Assembly: GCF_039525805.1 (NCBI RefSeq)
Contig: NZ_BAAAHZ010000014.1
Direction: 5' to 3' (one strand)
Source of the DNA: Dietzia natronolimnaea
GTDB taxonomy: Bacteria > Actinomycetota > Actinomycetes > Mycobacteriales > Mycobacteriaceae
DNA length: 64,000 nucleotides
A program made the position numbers and the translations under genes. The notes under the pieces were generated by a model. The model was not told where the DNA came from. It searched no databases and worked only from the letters and a program-made list of their open reading frames with translations. Shown here piece by piece: positions 9,361-17,810 of the stretch; within the stretch, counting starts at the first letter, position 1; each line of letters opens with the position of its first letter.

Positions 9361-10893
9361 TCAGGCGAGCGAGCTTCCCAGCAGACCTGCCCGTTCGGAC
9401 AGTTCCGCGGGGTCGCGCGCGGTCACCACCCCGTCCAGGTACCTGGCGTACACGCTCAGCCCACACGTGGGCCGGTTCCAGTACCTCCGGGCCTCCGGGG
9501 TGATCCACGCCATCCGGTGGGCCCGCCTGCTGATCCGTCCGACCAGGTCCTCCCGCGGATCCAGGCCGTTGCTCCGCCCGTCACCCACGACGAGGACCGA
9601 GGTCCGGGCGTCGATCAGGTCGCCGTGGCGGTCGAGCAGCTCGGCGAACATCCGCCCGTAGTCACTGCTGGCCTCGAGGTCCAGACCGGGTGCGGCCAGC
9701 ACGGTCGCCAACGCGTCCGGACCCGACGACGACAGGAGGTGGTCGGTCACGTCGACGGGTCGGTCGACGAAGGCGACCACGGAGCACCTGTTGACCTTCC
9801 GGTGCAGGCTCTGGGCCAGCCGCAGCACGAATCCGGTGACGGGACGGACCGAGAGCGACACGTCGACGAGGATCAGGAGCTTGAGCGGCCCGGGGACACG
9901 GGTCCGGTTCATGATGGTGAACGCCTCGCCGTCCGTCGCCCAGGCCCGTCGCAGGGTGGAGCGCGAATCGAGCAGCCCGCGGGCGAACGGCCTGGAGCGC
10001 CGCCGGGGGGCGCCCCGGATCCGGCGCATCACCTCGTGAGACGCGCGCTCGAGGTCCCCGCCGTCGGGCGCCTCCGGGCCCCCGTTGACCTCGTCGTCGT
10101 CGACACGACCGTCGGTGACGTCCTCCGCGAGGTTCCTCAGGAACTCCACGACCGCGTCGACGAACATCCCCACCTGCTCGCCCGCCGGGGGCCCGCCCTC
10201 GTCGGCGTGCCCCGCGTACACCTGTCGGGCGTCGTACCCGTCGAGGGTCCGCAGGACGTCGAGCGCGTCCGCCCAGTCCAACGACTCGCCACTGGAGACC
10301 GAGATGGCGGAGGACCCCATCTCCCCCACCCGGTCCGACGACGCGCGATCCACCTCGATCTCGTAGGTGACCGAGGACTGCCACCGCTCCGCCCCCGCCT
10401 CGACCGCGAACTCCTCCTCGCCCGTCGCGGTCGAGAAGTCGGAGTCGTCGTAGTGGATGTCCTCGTCACGGCGGGCCGTCTCGTCGCCCTCGACCAGGTC
10501 ACCGATCTCGGCCGGGTCCAGGTCCGACGGGGTGAACGGCGAGGACCCGTCCGAGTCCAGTCCCAGTTCGTCGGGCAGCGCCCCCACCTGCGGGGCGTCG
10601 CCCCGGGCCCCTCCGGAGTCCTCGACCCGGGCCGCCCGCACACCGAGGAAGAAGCTGTCGAAGACCGCGTCGAAGCCCCGGTTCTCCCGCTGGTACTTGA
10701 CGGTCACCGCACGGAGCGCCGGCCGGAGGACCTCGGGCCGGGAGGTCCCCACCAGCGCGAGGACCGTCCGCAGTTCCACCACCTCGGCCGGGGAGACCGC
10801 CACCCCGCGTTCCCTGAGCAGCCGCCCGAACGCCACGGAGACGATGTCGAGCACCTGCGGGGGCGAGACGTGGGACCTGTCCCCGGCCGTCAT
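9361..10893 (-). CDS. VWA-domain protein, MoxR partner
   Basis: A 510-aa protein of the CoxE/VWA type. Residues 1-60 are helical and conserved, residues 95-250 are strongly acidic and low-complexity, and the C-terminal VWA domain carries the metal-ion-dependent adhesion motif D-V-S-L-S near residue 341 (LLILVDVSLSV). No signal peptide or membrane segment, so cytosolic. MoxR ATPases work with VWA proteins as chaperones that insert metals or cofactors or remodel enzymes. Its ATG overlaps the moxR stop by 4 bp and the Fe-alcohol dehydrogenase follows after 1 bp. The pair therefore most likely matures the neighbouring methanol/alcohol dehydrogenase; this is inference from context. Confidence 0.85.
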   Translation of the reverse strand: MTAGDRSHVSPPQVLDIVSVAFGRLLRERGVAVSPAEVVELRTVLALVGTSRPEVLRPALRAVTVKYQRENRGFDAVFDSFFLGVRAARVEDSGGARGDAPQVGALPDELGLDSDGSSPFTPSDLDPAEIGDLVEGDETARRDEDIHYDDSDFSTATGEEEFAVEAGAERWQSSVTYEIEVDRASSDRVGEMGSSAISVSSGESLDWADALDVLRTLDGYDARQVYAGHADEGGPPAGEQVGMFVDAVVEFLRNLAEDVTDGRVDDDEVNGGPEAPDGGDLERASHEVMRRIRGAPRRRSRPFARGLLDSRSTLRRAWATDGEAFTIMNRTRVPGPLKLLILVDVSLSVRPVTGFVLRLAQSLHRKVNRCSVVAFVDRPVDVTDHLLSSSGPDALATVLAAPGLDLEASSDYGRMFAELLDRHGDLIDARTSVLVVGDGRSNGLDPREDLVGRISRRAHRMAWITPEARRYWNRPTCGLSVYARYLDGVVTARDPAELSERAGLLGSSLA

Positions 10894-11978
10894 CGTCGTC
10901 CGGTCCCGCGCCCGGCCACGCTGCGGGCCCGGCCGGCCCCGAACGCGGCGGAGGTCGACGCCCCGGTCACGTCGGCGGCCGCCCGCATGTCCCGACCGCC
11001 ACCCGCCGGCTCCTCGCCCGGGGCCGCCCCAGCGCCGAGAACGCCACGGGCGACATCGTCGTCGGACCGGTACTTCAGGAGAGCGGCGGACAGGACCCAG
11101 CCGAGCTCCGGGCCGTCTCCACCCCACACCGACGCGGCGCGCGCCGCGTCCACCACCTCGGAGATCGACGGGGCCTTGCGCAGGGGCAGCTCGCGCAGGC
11201 GGCGTGCCTTGTCCACCACGTCGGCCGCCACCGACTCCGGCACCTCCGGAGCGCGGGACCGGACGATCTCCGTCTCCCGCGCGGCGTCCGGGAAGTCCAC
11301 GTGGAAGTGCAGGCACCGGCGCTTGAGGGCACTGGACAGCTCCCGGGTGTCGTTCGAGGTGAGCACCACCCAGGGCGTCGTGCGTGCGCGGTAGGTGCCG
11401 AGCTCCGGGATCGTCACCTGCTTCTCCGCGAGCACCTCGAGCAGCATCGCCTCGAGCGACTCCTCCGTGCGGTCGATCTCGTCGATGAGCAGGACCACCG
11501 GGTCCTCGGACGTGATCGCCTCGAGCAACGGCCTGGTCACCAGGAAGTCCTCGCCGTGGATCCCCACCTCCATCTCCGCCAGCGCGGCCGAGGCCGCGGC
11601 GAGATCCTCGTGCACCGCCAGTTCCGCCGTGATCCGGTCCCGGAGCATCTGGACGTGGAGCAGCTGCTTGGCGTAGTCCCACTCGTACAGCGCCCGGGCG
11701 TCGTCGAGCCCCTCGTAGCACTGCAGCCGAACCAGCCGACGGCCGAACGCGGAGGCCAGCGACTTGGCCAGCTCGGTCTTGCCCACACCGGCCGGCCCCT
11801 CCAGCAGCAGCGGCCTGTCGAGGACCGTCGCCAGGTGCACGACCGTCGCCAGCTCACGGTCGACGATGTACCCCGTCCCGCGGAGGGCCTCCGCCAGGAC
11901 GTCGACGTCGATCACCGCGTCCGCGGGACCCACCTCGTCGGAACTCAGGTCGTCGGGGTGATCCTCGATGACATCCAT
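10890..11978 (-). CDS. MoxR-family AAA+ ATPase
   Basis: A 362-aa MoxR ATPase. Walker A is GPAGVGKTE (61-69), Walker B VVLLIDEIDR (161-170), and sensor 1 is in WVVLTSNDTRELS. The C-terminal 45 residues are a Gly/Ala/Arg-rich tail outside the AAA+ core. GGAAAGGG precedes the ATG. It lies 109 bp downstream of the methanol dehydrogenase gene and overlaps the VWA gene, forming a MoxR-VWA chaperone pair. In methylotrophs MoxR is needed for active methanol dehydrogenase; here the client would be the NDMA-type enzyme, which is a different fold, so that transfer of function is an inference. Confidence 0.92.
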   Translation of the reverse strand: MDVIEDHPDDLSSDEVGPADAVIDVDVLAEALRGTGYIVDRELATVVHLATVLDRPLLLEGPAGVGKTELAKSLASAFGRRLVRLQCYEGLDDARALYEWDYAKQLLHVQMLRDRITAELAVHEDLAAASAALAEMEVGIHGEDFLVTRPLLEAITSEDPVVLLIDEIDRTEESLEAMLLEVLAEKQVTIPELGTYRARTTPWVVLTSNDTRELSSALKRRCLHFHVDFPDAARETEIVRSRAPEVPESVAADVVDKARRLRELPLRKAPSISEVVDAARAASVWGGDGPELGWVLSAALLKYRSDDDVARGVLGAGAAPGEEPAGGGRDMRAAADVTGASTSAAFGAGRARSVAGRGTGRR

Positions 11979-12087
11979 GGTCGGGCCCTTTCCGTTCTCG
12001 GGAGATGGTGGTGTCCCCCGGGGACGGGCGGGACGGATCCGCTCGCCCGCCCCCGGGGACGTCCTGGTGGGGTGCCGCGCCGACCGG

Positions 12088-13359
12088 TCAGTACGACCCG
12101 GTCATGGCGTGCTCGACCATCGGGATCAGCGACTCGACCGTGGACTCACGCGGGTTGCCCGGGGTGCACGCGTCCCCCATCATGTGCTCGGCGATCCGGC
12201 GGATGTTCTCCGCCGAGGTGTCGATCCTGTCGCCCTTGCCCTTGTACTTGCCCGTGTCCATCTGGTTCTTCTCGTACAGCCCGGGCGTGATCTGGCTGAA
12301 GTTGTCCGGGATGCCGACGTCCTTCGACAACCGGATGGCGGCCTCCACCGCCGCGTCGGCGGCCTGGACGGTCGTCATGTTGCGGGTGTCCACGCCCATC
12401 TGCGGCGCGAGTTCGGCGTAGCGCTGGTAGCGCGACGGCAGGTTGTACTCCCACACCCGGGGCAGCGCGATGGCGTTGTTCAGACCGTGGTGCGTGTCGT
12501 AGTACGCGCTGATCGCGTGGGACATCGAGTGGATCATGCCCAGGCCGCCCGAGTTGAACGCCTGCGTCGCGATGTACTGCGCGTTCATCATGCCGGTCCG
12601 GGCCTCGAGGTTGCGGGGGTCGTACACGGCCGTCGTGAGGTTGTCCGCCACGAGCTTGGTCGCGTACAGCGCGTTGCCCAGCGACGGGGCGAAGTCGAGC
12701 CGGGACACATACGGCTCCGAGCAGTGCGCGAGGACGTCGAAACCGCAGTACGCGGTGAAGTGCTGCGGGCAGGAGTAGTAGAGGAGCGGGTCGTCCATCG
12801 CCAGCGAGACCAGGCTGGCGTCGTCGAACGCGACCCACTTGTGCGGGTGGTCCATGTCCGAGGTGTCCGTGATCACGTACGCCCACGAGGTCTCCGCGCC
12901 GGTGCCCGCCGTGGTGGACACCGCGATGTGCGGCGGGTTCTCGAAGTTGGTGGACTTGGAGAAGCCCTGGAACTCGTTGATGTCGCGGCCGTCGTGGGCG
13001 ATCACCACGCGGGCGCCCTTGGCGGCGTCGTGACTGGAGCCGCCGCCCACCGAGATGATGCCGTCGCACTTCTCCGAGTTGTAGAGCGCGGCGGCGTCCA
13101 TGACGTTGTAGTCCTTGGGGTTGGACTCGACCTTGTCGAAGACGACGACGTCGAGGCCCTGGTACTCGATCTTGCCCTTGAGCTCCTCGATGATGCCCGA
13201 GCCGCGCAGTCCGGTGGTCATGATGAGGACCCGGGTCATCCCCAGCTTCTTGGCCTCCACGCCGAGGATGTCGTGTGCACCCACCCCCAGCAGTGCCTTG
13301 GGGAGAGGGTGGAACTCCTTGATCGGCATGTCCCAGATCTGATTCAGTTCGATCGCCAT
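12088..13359 (-). CDS. mdo: NDMA-dependent methanol/alcohol dehydrogenase (Mdo/Mno/ThcE type)
   Basis: A 423-aa iron-type alcohol dehydrogenase fold that matches the decameric methanol:NDMA oxidoreductase of Amycolatopsis and mycobacteria and ThcE of Rhodococcus. These enzymes keep a tightly bound NAD(P) and pass electrons to mycofactocin; NDMA is only the artificial acceptor. The nucleotide loop is GGGSSHDAAKG (105-115). Metal ligands are Asp208, His212, His277 and His291. AGGAGG precedes the ATG. It heads the moxR-VWA-adh-kinase-regulator series and is the first gene after the GAF regulator. A CRP/GlxR-like box lies 48 bp upstream of the start. Product aldehyde could go to the aldehyde dehydrogenase at 3.3 kb. 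Confidence 0.93.
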   Translation of the reverse strand: MAIELNQIWDMPIKEFHPLPKALLGVGAHDILGVEAKKLGMTRVLIMTTGLRGSGIIEELKGKIEYQGLDVVVFDKVESNPKDYNVMDAAALYNSEKCDGIISVGGGSSHDAAKGARVVIAHDGRDINEFQGFSKSTNFENPPHIAVSTTAGTGAETSWAYVITDTSDMDHPHKWVAFDDASLVSLAMDDPLLYYSCPQHFTAYCGFDVLAHCSEPYVSRLDFAPSLGNALYATKLVADNLTTAVYDPRNLEARTGMMNAQYIATQAFNSGGLGMIHSMSHAISAYYDTHHGLNNAIALPRVWEYNLPSRYQRYAELAPQMGVDTRNMTTVQAADAAVEAAIRLSKDVGIPDNFSQITPGLYEKNQMDTGKYKGKGDRIDTSAENIRRIAEHMMGDACTPGNPRESTVESLIPMVEHAMTGSY

Positions 13360-13406
13360 CGTGCGCCTCCTGCTCGAGCGACCCCCACCATCGGCGGGGT
13401 GGTGAT

Positions 13407-13422
13407 TGTGACACCGATCACT
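13407..13422. promoter_or_regulatory. CRP/GlxR-type binding site upstream of mdo
   Basis: TGTGA-CACCGA-TCACT matches the actinobacterial CRP/GlxR consensus TGTGA-N6-TCACA at 9 of 10 fixed positions. It lies 48 bp before the methanol dehydrogenase start, in the 208-bp gap after the GAF-regulator gene. This predicts carbon-source (cAMP) control of alcohol oxidation. A wider dyad, GTGAT-N10-ATCAC, overlaps it. Confidence 0.6.
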
Positions 13423-13567
13423 CTTGTCCGGCGGGCGCCCCGTCCGGAACAGCTACCGCGGGGTTCTGCCCACCCGGCGCACCGGGGACGGTCCGGATGG
13501 CACCGATGCACCTACCCGAGTGGACGGGTCGAGCCCGGTTCGTCACGGCCGCCGACCTCCGCGCCCC

Positions 13568-14779
13568 TCACGCCCCGAAGCGCTGATCGAGGACACGACA
13601 CCGCGCCTCGGCCGCCGCGATCGTCGAGGCGTCCGCGTACCGCGACCGGGCCAGGCTCCGCCATGCGGCGAGATCCTCACGCCCGGCGCCGCCGACCCAG
13701 GCCCTGAGCACGGGGAGACGGTCGGCGGACAACACCGCGGCCCGCACCATCGAATGGACCTCGAGCCGCAGGTCGGCCACCCCGGGCGCGTCCGACGCCG
13801 GCAGGAGTGGTCCCGGGTAGGAGGCGACCGCCCTCATGACGTCGCCGGAGTCGAGCGCGTCCGTGACCTCGCGGAGGTCGGTGACCAGTGCACCCGGGGC
13901 CAGACGGTAGGGCCTCGACGCCACCACGTCCGGCCCGAACACCCGCCGGAGGCGGGAGACCTCGGCGCGCACGCTGACCTCGTCCAGGCGGTCGTCGGCG
14001 AGCAGCTCCGCGAGCGCACCGCCCGTCAACCCCTCCGGATGCGCGTCGAGCAGCACGCAGATCTCCGCGTGCCTGCCGGTCAGGGCGCGCCCGCCGACCC
14101 CGGAACCGTCCCCGTCGAGCACGCCGGCCCCCGCACCGAGAACACGCAGCCTGAACCGCCCACCGTCGGCTCGGTCGACCCCGCCGCGACGGGGTACGAC
14201 CAGGCCGGCGGCGGTGCGCAGCTCCCCCTCGGCGAGCATCACCGTCGCCCGGATCAGGGCGAGCATCTGGTCCGAGGCGGCACTGCTCGGGCCGGTGACG
14301 TCGATGAGCCCGATCAGCTCACCCGTCCCGGGGTCGTGGACCGGCGCCGCCGCGCAACTCCACTCGTGAGCCATCTCGAGATAGTGCTCGGACCCGCGGA
14401 CCCGCACCTCCGTGTCGTGCCGGAGCGCGAGCCCCGGCGCGTTGGCCCCGACCGCCTCGTCCGTCCAGACCGCGCCGGGGATGAACGCCATCGACTCCGC
14501 GCGGGACCGGACGCCCCGGTCACCGATCACGCGGAGCAACCGTCCCCGCTCGTCCGCGACGGCGACGATGTGCCCGCTGGAGACCACGCCAGGCACGAGG
14601 ACCGACTCGACCACCGGGAGGACCGACGCCATCCGGTGCTCCGCCACGTGGCGGGAGAGGTCCGGGCCCTCCAACTCGACCGACGGCGCGACCACGGTGG
14701 GGTCGATACCCCGATGCCTGCTGCGCTCCCACGACTCGGCCACCAGCAGGCTCGCCGCGGGTCCCGTGCCCCCGAACAT
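13568..14779 (-). CDS. GAF-domain transcriptional regulator (AcoR-like N-terminus, winged-helix C-terminus)
   Basis: A 403-aa regulator of a type often found beside AcoD-like aldehyde dehydrogenases in actinobacteria. The N-terminus (AESWERSR) and the following GAF domain (about 60-200, with IGLIDVTGP) resemble AcoR. The sigma-54 AAA+ domain of AcoR is absent. The C-terminal half instead holds a winged-helix module (ALAELLADD, VRAEVSRLRRVFG). It lies upstream of mdo on the same strand and is divergent from fadD. Likely an activator of the alcohol and aldehyde dehydrogenase genes that senses an aldehyde or related effector; target and effector are inference. Two direct repeats just upstream of its start may be autoregulatory sites. 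Confidence 0.8.
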   Translation of the reverse strand: MFGGTGPAASLLVAESWERSRHRGIDPTVVAPSVELEGPDLSRHVAEHRMASVLPVVESVLVPGVVSSGHIVAVADERGRLLRVIGDRGVRSRAESMAFIPGAVWTDEAVGANAPGLALRHDTEVRVRGSEHYLEMAHEWSCAAAPVHDPGTGELIGLIDVTGPSSAASDQMLALIRATVMLAEGELRTAAGLVVPRRGGVDRADGGRFRLRVLGAGAGVLDGDGSGVGGRALTGRHAEICVLLDAHPEGLTGGALAELLADDRLDEVSVRAEVSRLRRVFGPDVVASRPYRLAPGALVTDLREVTDALDSGDVMRAVASYPGPLLPASDAPGVADLRLEVHSMVRAAVLSADRLPVLRAWVGGAGREDLAAWRSLARSRYADASTIAAAEARCRVLDQRFGA

Positions 14780-14788
14780 GTCGTCAGT

Positions 14789-14817
14789 GTAACCCGTATC
14801 ACAGTAACCGGGATCAC
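14789..14817. promoter_or_regulatory. Two 14-bp direct repeats between GAF regulator and fadD
   Basis: GTAACCCGTATCAC and GTAACCGGGATCAC, 15 bp apart start to start, match at 12 of 14 positions. They begin 10 bp upstream of the GAF-regulator start, inside the 150-bp divergent region shared with fadD. The half CACCGATCAC upstream of mdo is similar. Together they look like a candidate binding sequence for this regulator. The rest of the gap is AT-richer (around 14833-14870) and probably holds the fadD promoter. Confidence 0.4.
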
Positions 14818-14929
14818 GAACCTGACGCGCCCCTCATAAACGGATCTAAATAGACCGTGCTGAACACGGACTGCGGCCGACCCTCTACACTTGCCAGTGA
14901 TACAGGCCACACATGACCTAAGGATCGCA

Positions 14930-16720
14930 ATGACGACCGAGTTCGCCACCCCTCCAGTAACCAAGCCCTTCCCTGTCGAGAACCTCGGCCGACTCGTGTT
15001 CAAGAACGCGGAGGAGGCCCCGAACGACGTCGCGGTACTGCGGCTCGTCGGGACCGACTGGAAGGAGGTCACCTGCGCCCAGTACCTGGAAGAGGTCAAG
15101 GGCGTCGCCAAGGGACTCATCGCCCGGGGCGTCAAGCCCGGCGACCGCCTGGCCATCATGAGCCACACCCGCTACGAGTGGTCGCTGATCGCGTGGGCCT
15201 CCTGGGCGGTCGGCGCCGTCACCGTGCCGATCTACGAGACCTCCTCGTCGGGCCAGTGCGACTGGATCCTCACCGACTCCGGCGCGACCTTCGCCGTGGT
15301 CGAGAACCTCGAACTCCGCGAGGTGCTGACGTCCGGCACCGAGTGGAACGGCGACATCATGGTCATCGAGAACGACCTGGTCGCCCAGCTCACCGCCGCG
15401 GGAGCGGATGTCACCGACGAGCAGCTCGAGCAGGCCTCGCTGGCGACCGGCCACGAGGACCGGTGCGCCATCATCTACACCTCCGGCACGACGGGCAACC
15501 CCAAGGGCTGCGAGATCCTGCACGGCGGGTTCGCCGGCGTCGTGATGTCGGTCGAGGAGCAGCTCAAGGACGCGTTCGTCCCCAACAGCCGCACCCTGAT
15601 CTTCCTGCCGCTGGCCCACGTGCTGGCCCGCATCCTCGAGGTGGCCTGCTTCTACAAGCGCGTCGCCGTGGCCCACGAGCCCGACACGACCAAGGTCGTC
15701 GAGCGCCTGGCGGAGATCCACCCGACCTTCCTCGTGTCGGTCCCGCGCGTGCTCGAGAAGGTCTACAACTCCGCCGCGGGCAAGGCCGAGGCCGCCGGCG
15801 GCGCCAAGGCCAAGATCTTCAAGGCCGCGGTGCAGACCGCGATCGACTACTCCATGGCCATGGAGGGTGGCGGGAAGCCGTCCGCCGGCCTGGCGCTCAA
15901 GCAGAAGCTGTTCTCCAAGCTGGTCTACTCGAAGCTCCACGACGCCCTGGGCGGGGAGTGCAACCGCATCATCTCCGGCGGCGGCCCCCTGGGCGCCCGT
16001 CTCGGCCACTTCTACCGCGGCGCCGGCTTCGACCTGCTCGAGGGTTACGGCCTCACCGAGTCCTCGGGCGTGCTGACCGTCAACCCGATCGGCCAGGCCA
16101 AGATCGGCACCGTCGGTCGACCGATCCCGGGTGTGACCATCCAGATCGCCGACGACGGCGAGATCCTGGCCAAGGCCAAGACCCTGTTCAAGGGCTACTG
16201 GCAGAACCCGAAGGCCAACGAGGAGTCCTGGACCGGCGAGTGGTACCACACCGGCGACATCGGCGAGCTCGACTCGGACGGTTACCTGTCGATCACCGGC
16301 CGCAAGAAGGACCTCATCGTCACCGCCGGCGGCAAGAACGTGTCGCCGTCCCAGATGGAGGACCTCCTCTCGGCCGATCCGCTGATCAGCCAGGCCGTCG
16401 TGGTGGGTGACAACCGCAACTACATCGCCGCGCTGATCACCATCGACCAGGAGACCTTCCCGGCGTGGCGGGACAAGCACGGCAAGACCGGCGAGGTGGC
16501 GGACCTGCTCCAGGACGGCGAGCTGGTCGGCGCCATCCAGGACGCGGTGGACCAGGCCAACAAGTCCGTCTCCCGCGCCGAGTCCATCCGCAAGTTCAAG
16601 ATCCTCGCGGCGGAGTTCTCGGTGGAGAGCGGTGAGCTCACCCCGACGCTCAAGCTCAAGCGCAACGTCGTGCACGACCGCTTCGGCAGCGAGATCGAGG
16701 CGCTCTACTCCGACAACTGA
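14930..16720 (+). CDS. fadD15: Long-chain fatty acid-CoA ligase (FadD15-like)
   Basis: A 596-aa AMP-forming acyl-CoA synthetase that activates long-chain fatty acids with ATP and CoA. The phosphate-binding loop YTSGTTGNPKG starts near residue 182. GYGLTESSG is near 370-378, and the YHTGDIGELDSDGYLSI motif with GRKKDLIVTAGGKNVSP near 440-475 completes the adenylate site. Length and sequence fit the mycobacterial FadD15 branch. An upstream TTG is possible, but ATG with AAGGA eight bases before is better. It is monocistronic, with a strong hairpin after the stop. An imperfect CRP-like box (AGTGA-N6-CCACA) lies 19 bp before the ATG. Confidence 0.93.
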   Translation: MTTEFATPPVTKPFPVENLGRLVFKNAEEAPNDVAVLRLVGTDWKEVTCAQYLEEVKGVAKGLIARGVKPGDRLAIMSHTRYEWSLIAWASWAVGAVTVPIYETSSSGQCDWILTDSGATFAVVENLELREVLTSGTEWNGDIMVIENDLVAQLTAAGADVTDEQLEQASLATGHEDRCAIIYTSGTTGNPKGCEILHGGFAGVVMSVEEQLKDAFVPNSRTLIFLPLAHVLARILEVACFYKRVAVAHEPDTTKVVERLAEIHPTFLVSVPRVLEKVYNSAAGKAEAAGGAKAKIFKAAVQTAIDYSMAMEGGGKPSAGLALKQKLFSKLVYSKLHDALGGECNRIISGGGPLGARLGHFYRGAGFDLLEGYGLTESSGVLTVNPIGQAKIGTVGRPIPGVTIQIADDGEILAKAKTLFKGYWQNPKANEESWTGEWYHTGDIGELDSDGYLSITGRKKDLIVTAGGKNVSPSQMEDLLSADPLISQAVVVGDNRNYIAALITIDQETFPAWRDKHGKTGEVADLLQDGELVGAIQDAVDQANKSVSRAESIRKFKILAAEFSVESGELTPTLKLKRNVVHDRFGSEIEALYSDN

Positions 16721-16733
16721 GTCCTCGACCGGT

Positions 16734-16763
16734 AGCGCCCGGGCCCCACGGGGTCCGGGCGCT
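16734..16763 (+). terminator. Hairpin terminator after fadD
   Basis: Inverted repeat AGCGCCCGG(GCCCC)AC(GGGGT)CCGGGCGCT, 13 bp after the stop codon, followed by GCGGCATTTCG. The stem is long and GC-rich; the U-run is poor, as usual in actinobacteria. Confidence 0.75.
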
Positions 16764-16831
16764 GCGGCATTTCGCCGGCCCCGTCATTTCACGCGGGCGT
16801 GGTCCGGACGGGTGCGGGATCACGTACACTT

Positions 16832-16849
16832 ACCGATAGACAGATCGGT
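16832..16849. promoter_or_regulatory. Palindrome in the cysK promoter region
   Basis: ACCGAT-AGACAG-ATCGGT, a perfect 6-bp dyad with a 6-bp spacer, 26 bp before the cysK start. Position suggests an operator in the cysteine-synthesis promoter or 5' leader. A TACACT at 16825-16830 could be the -10 element. The regulator is not in the window. Confidence 0.45.
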
Positions 16850-16874
16850 TCATTCTGAAGAACGGAACTCACCA

Positions 16875-17810
16875 ATGGCGAAGATCTATTCCGACATCAC
16901 CGAGACCATCGGCCACACGCCCCTGGTCCGCCTCAACTCCCTCACCGACGGCCTCCAGGCCACCGTGCTCGCCAAGCTGGAGTCCGCCAACCCGGCCGCC
17001 AGCGTCAAGGACCGCATCGGCGCCGCGATCATCGACGACGCGGTCGCCTCCGGCGCCCTCAAGCCCGGCGGCACCATCGTCGAGGGCACGTCCGGCAACA
17101 CCGGCATCGCGCTGGCCATGGTCGCGTCCGCGCGCGGTTTCAAGTCCGTCCTGGTCATGCCCGACACCATGTCGGTCGAGCGCCGTGCGGTCATGCGTGC
17201 CTACGGTGCCGAGCTCATCCTCACCCCGGGCTCCGAGGGCATGAAGGGCGCCGTGGCCAAGGCCGAGGAGGTCGCCTCCACCCGCGAGAACGCGGTCCTC
17301 GCCCGGCAGTTCGCCAACCCGGCCAACCCGGACGTCCACCGCCGGACCAGCGGCCCCGAGGTCTGGGAGGACACCGACGGCGAGGTCGACATCTTCATCG
17401 CCGGCATCGGCACCGGCGGCACCATCACCGGCGCCGGCGGGTACCTGCGCGAGCAGAAGTCGGACATCCAGATCGTGGCCGTCGAGCCCAAGGACTCGCC
17501 GCTGCTCACCGAGGGCAAGGCCGGACCGCACAAGATCCAGGGTCTGGGCGCCAACTTCGTCCCCGAGATCCTCAACCGGGACATCTACGACGAGGTCATC
17601 GACGTCACCCTCGACGACTCGCTGCGGATCGCCAAGCGCCTCGGCACCGAGGAGGGCATCCTCGCCGGCATCTCGTCCGGTGCCAACGTGTGGGCCGCGC
17701 TCGAGGTGGCCAAGCGTCCCGAGAACGCCGGCAAGACCATCGTGGTGATCGTGTGCGACTACGGCGAGCGCTACGTGTCCACCATGCTGTTCGAGGACTA
17801 CCGCGACTGA
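16875..17810 (+). CDS. cysK: O-acetylserine sulfhydrylase (cysteine synthase A)
   Basis: A 311-aa PLP enzyme making L-cysteine from O-acetylserine and sulfide. PLP lysine is Lys45 (SVKDRIG), the substrate loop TSGNTG is at 72-77, and the phosphate-binding GTGGTITG is near 176-183. Length is typical. The ATG follows the short leader containing the ACCGAT/ATCGGT dyad. The stop TGA overlaps the cysE start (TGATG), so the two enzymes of cysteine synthesis are coupled in one operon and may form the cysteine synthase complex. Confidence 0.97.
   Translation: MAKIYSDITETIGHTPLVRLNSLTDGLQATVLAKLESANPAASVKDRIGAAIIDDAVASGALKPGGTIVEGTSGNTGIALAMVASARGFKSVLVMPDTMSVERRAVMRAYGAELILTPGSEGMKGAVAKAEEVASTRENAVLARQFANPANPDVHRRTSGPEVWEDTDGEVDIFIAGIGTGGTITGAGGYLREQKSDIQIVAVEPKDSPLLTEGKAGPHKIQGLGANFVPEILNRDIYDEVIDVTLDDSLRIAKRLGTEEGILAGISSGANVWAALEVAKRPENAGKTIVVIVCDYGERYVSTMLFEDYRD

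Noticed and set aside
12088..13359. PQQ-type methanol dehydrogenase, suggested by the adjacent moxR.
   Set aside because: The sequence is an iron-type alcohol dehydrogenase fold with the Asp-His-His-His site; no beta-propeller, no signal peptide.
11968..13707. Plus-strand open frame of about 580 codons.
   Set aside because: Antisense to the methanol dehydrogenase and its promoter; Val/Arg/His-rich composition with no motif.
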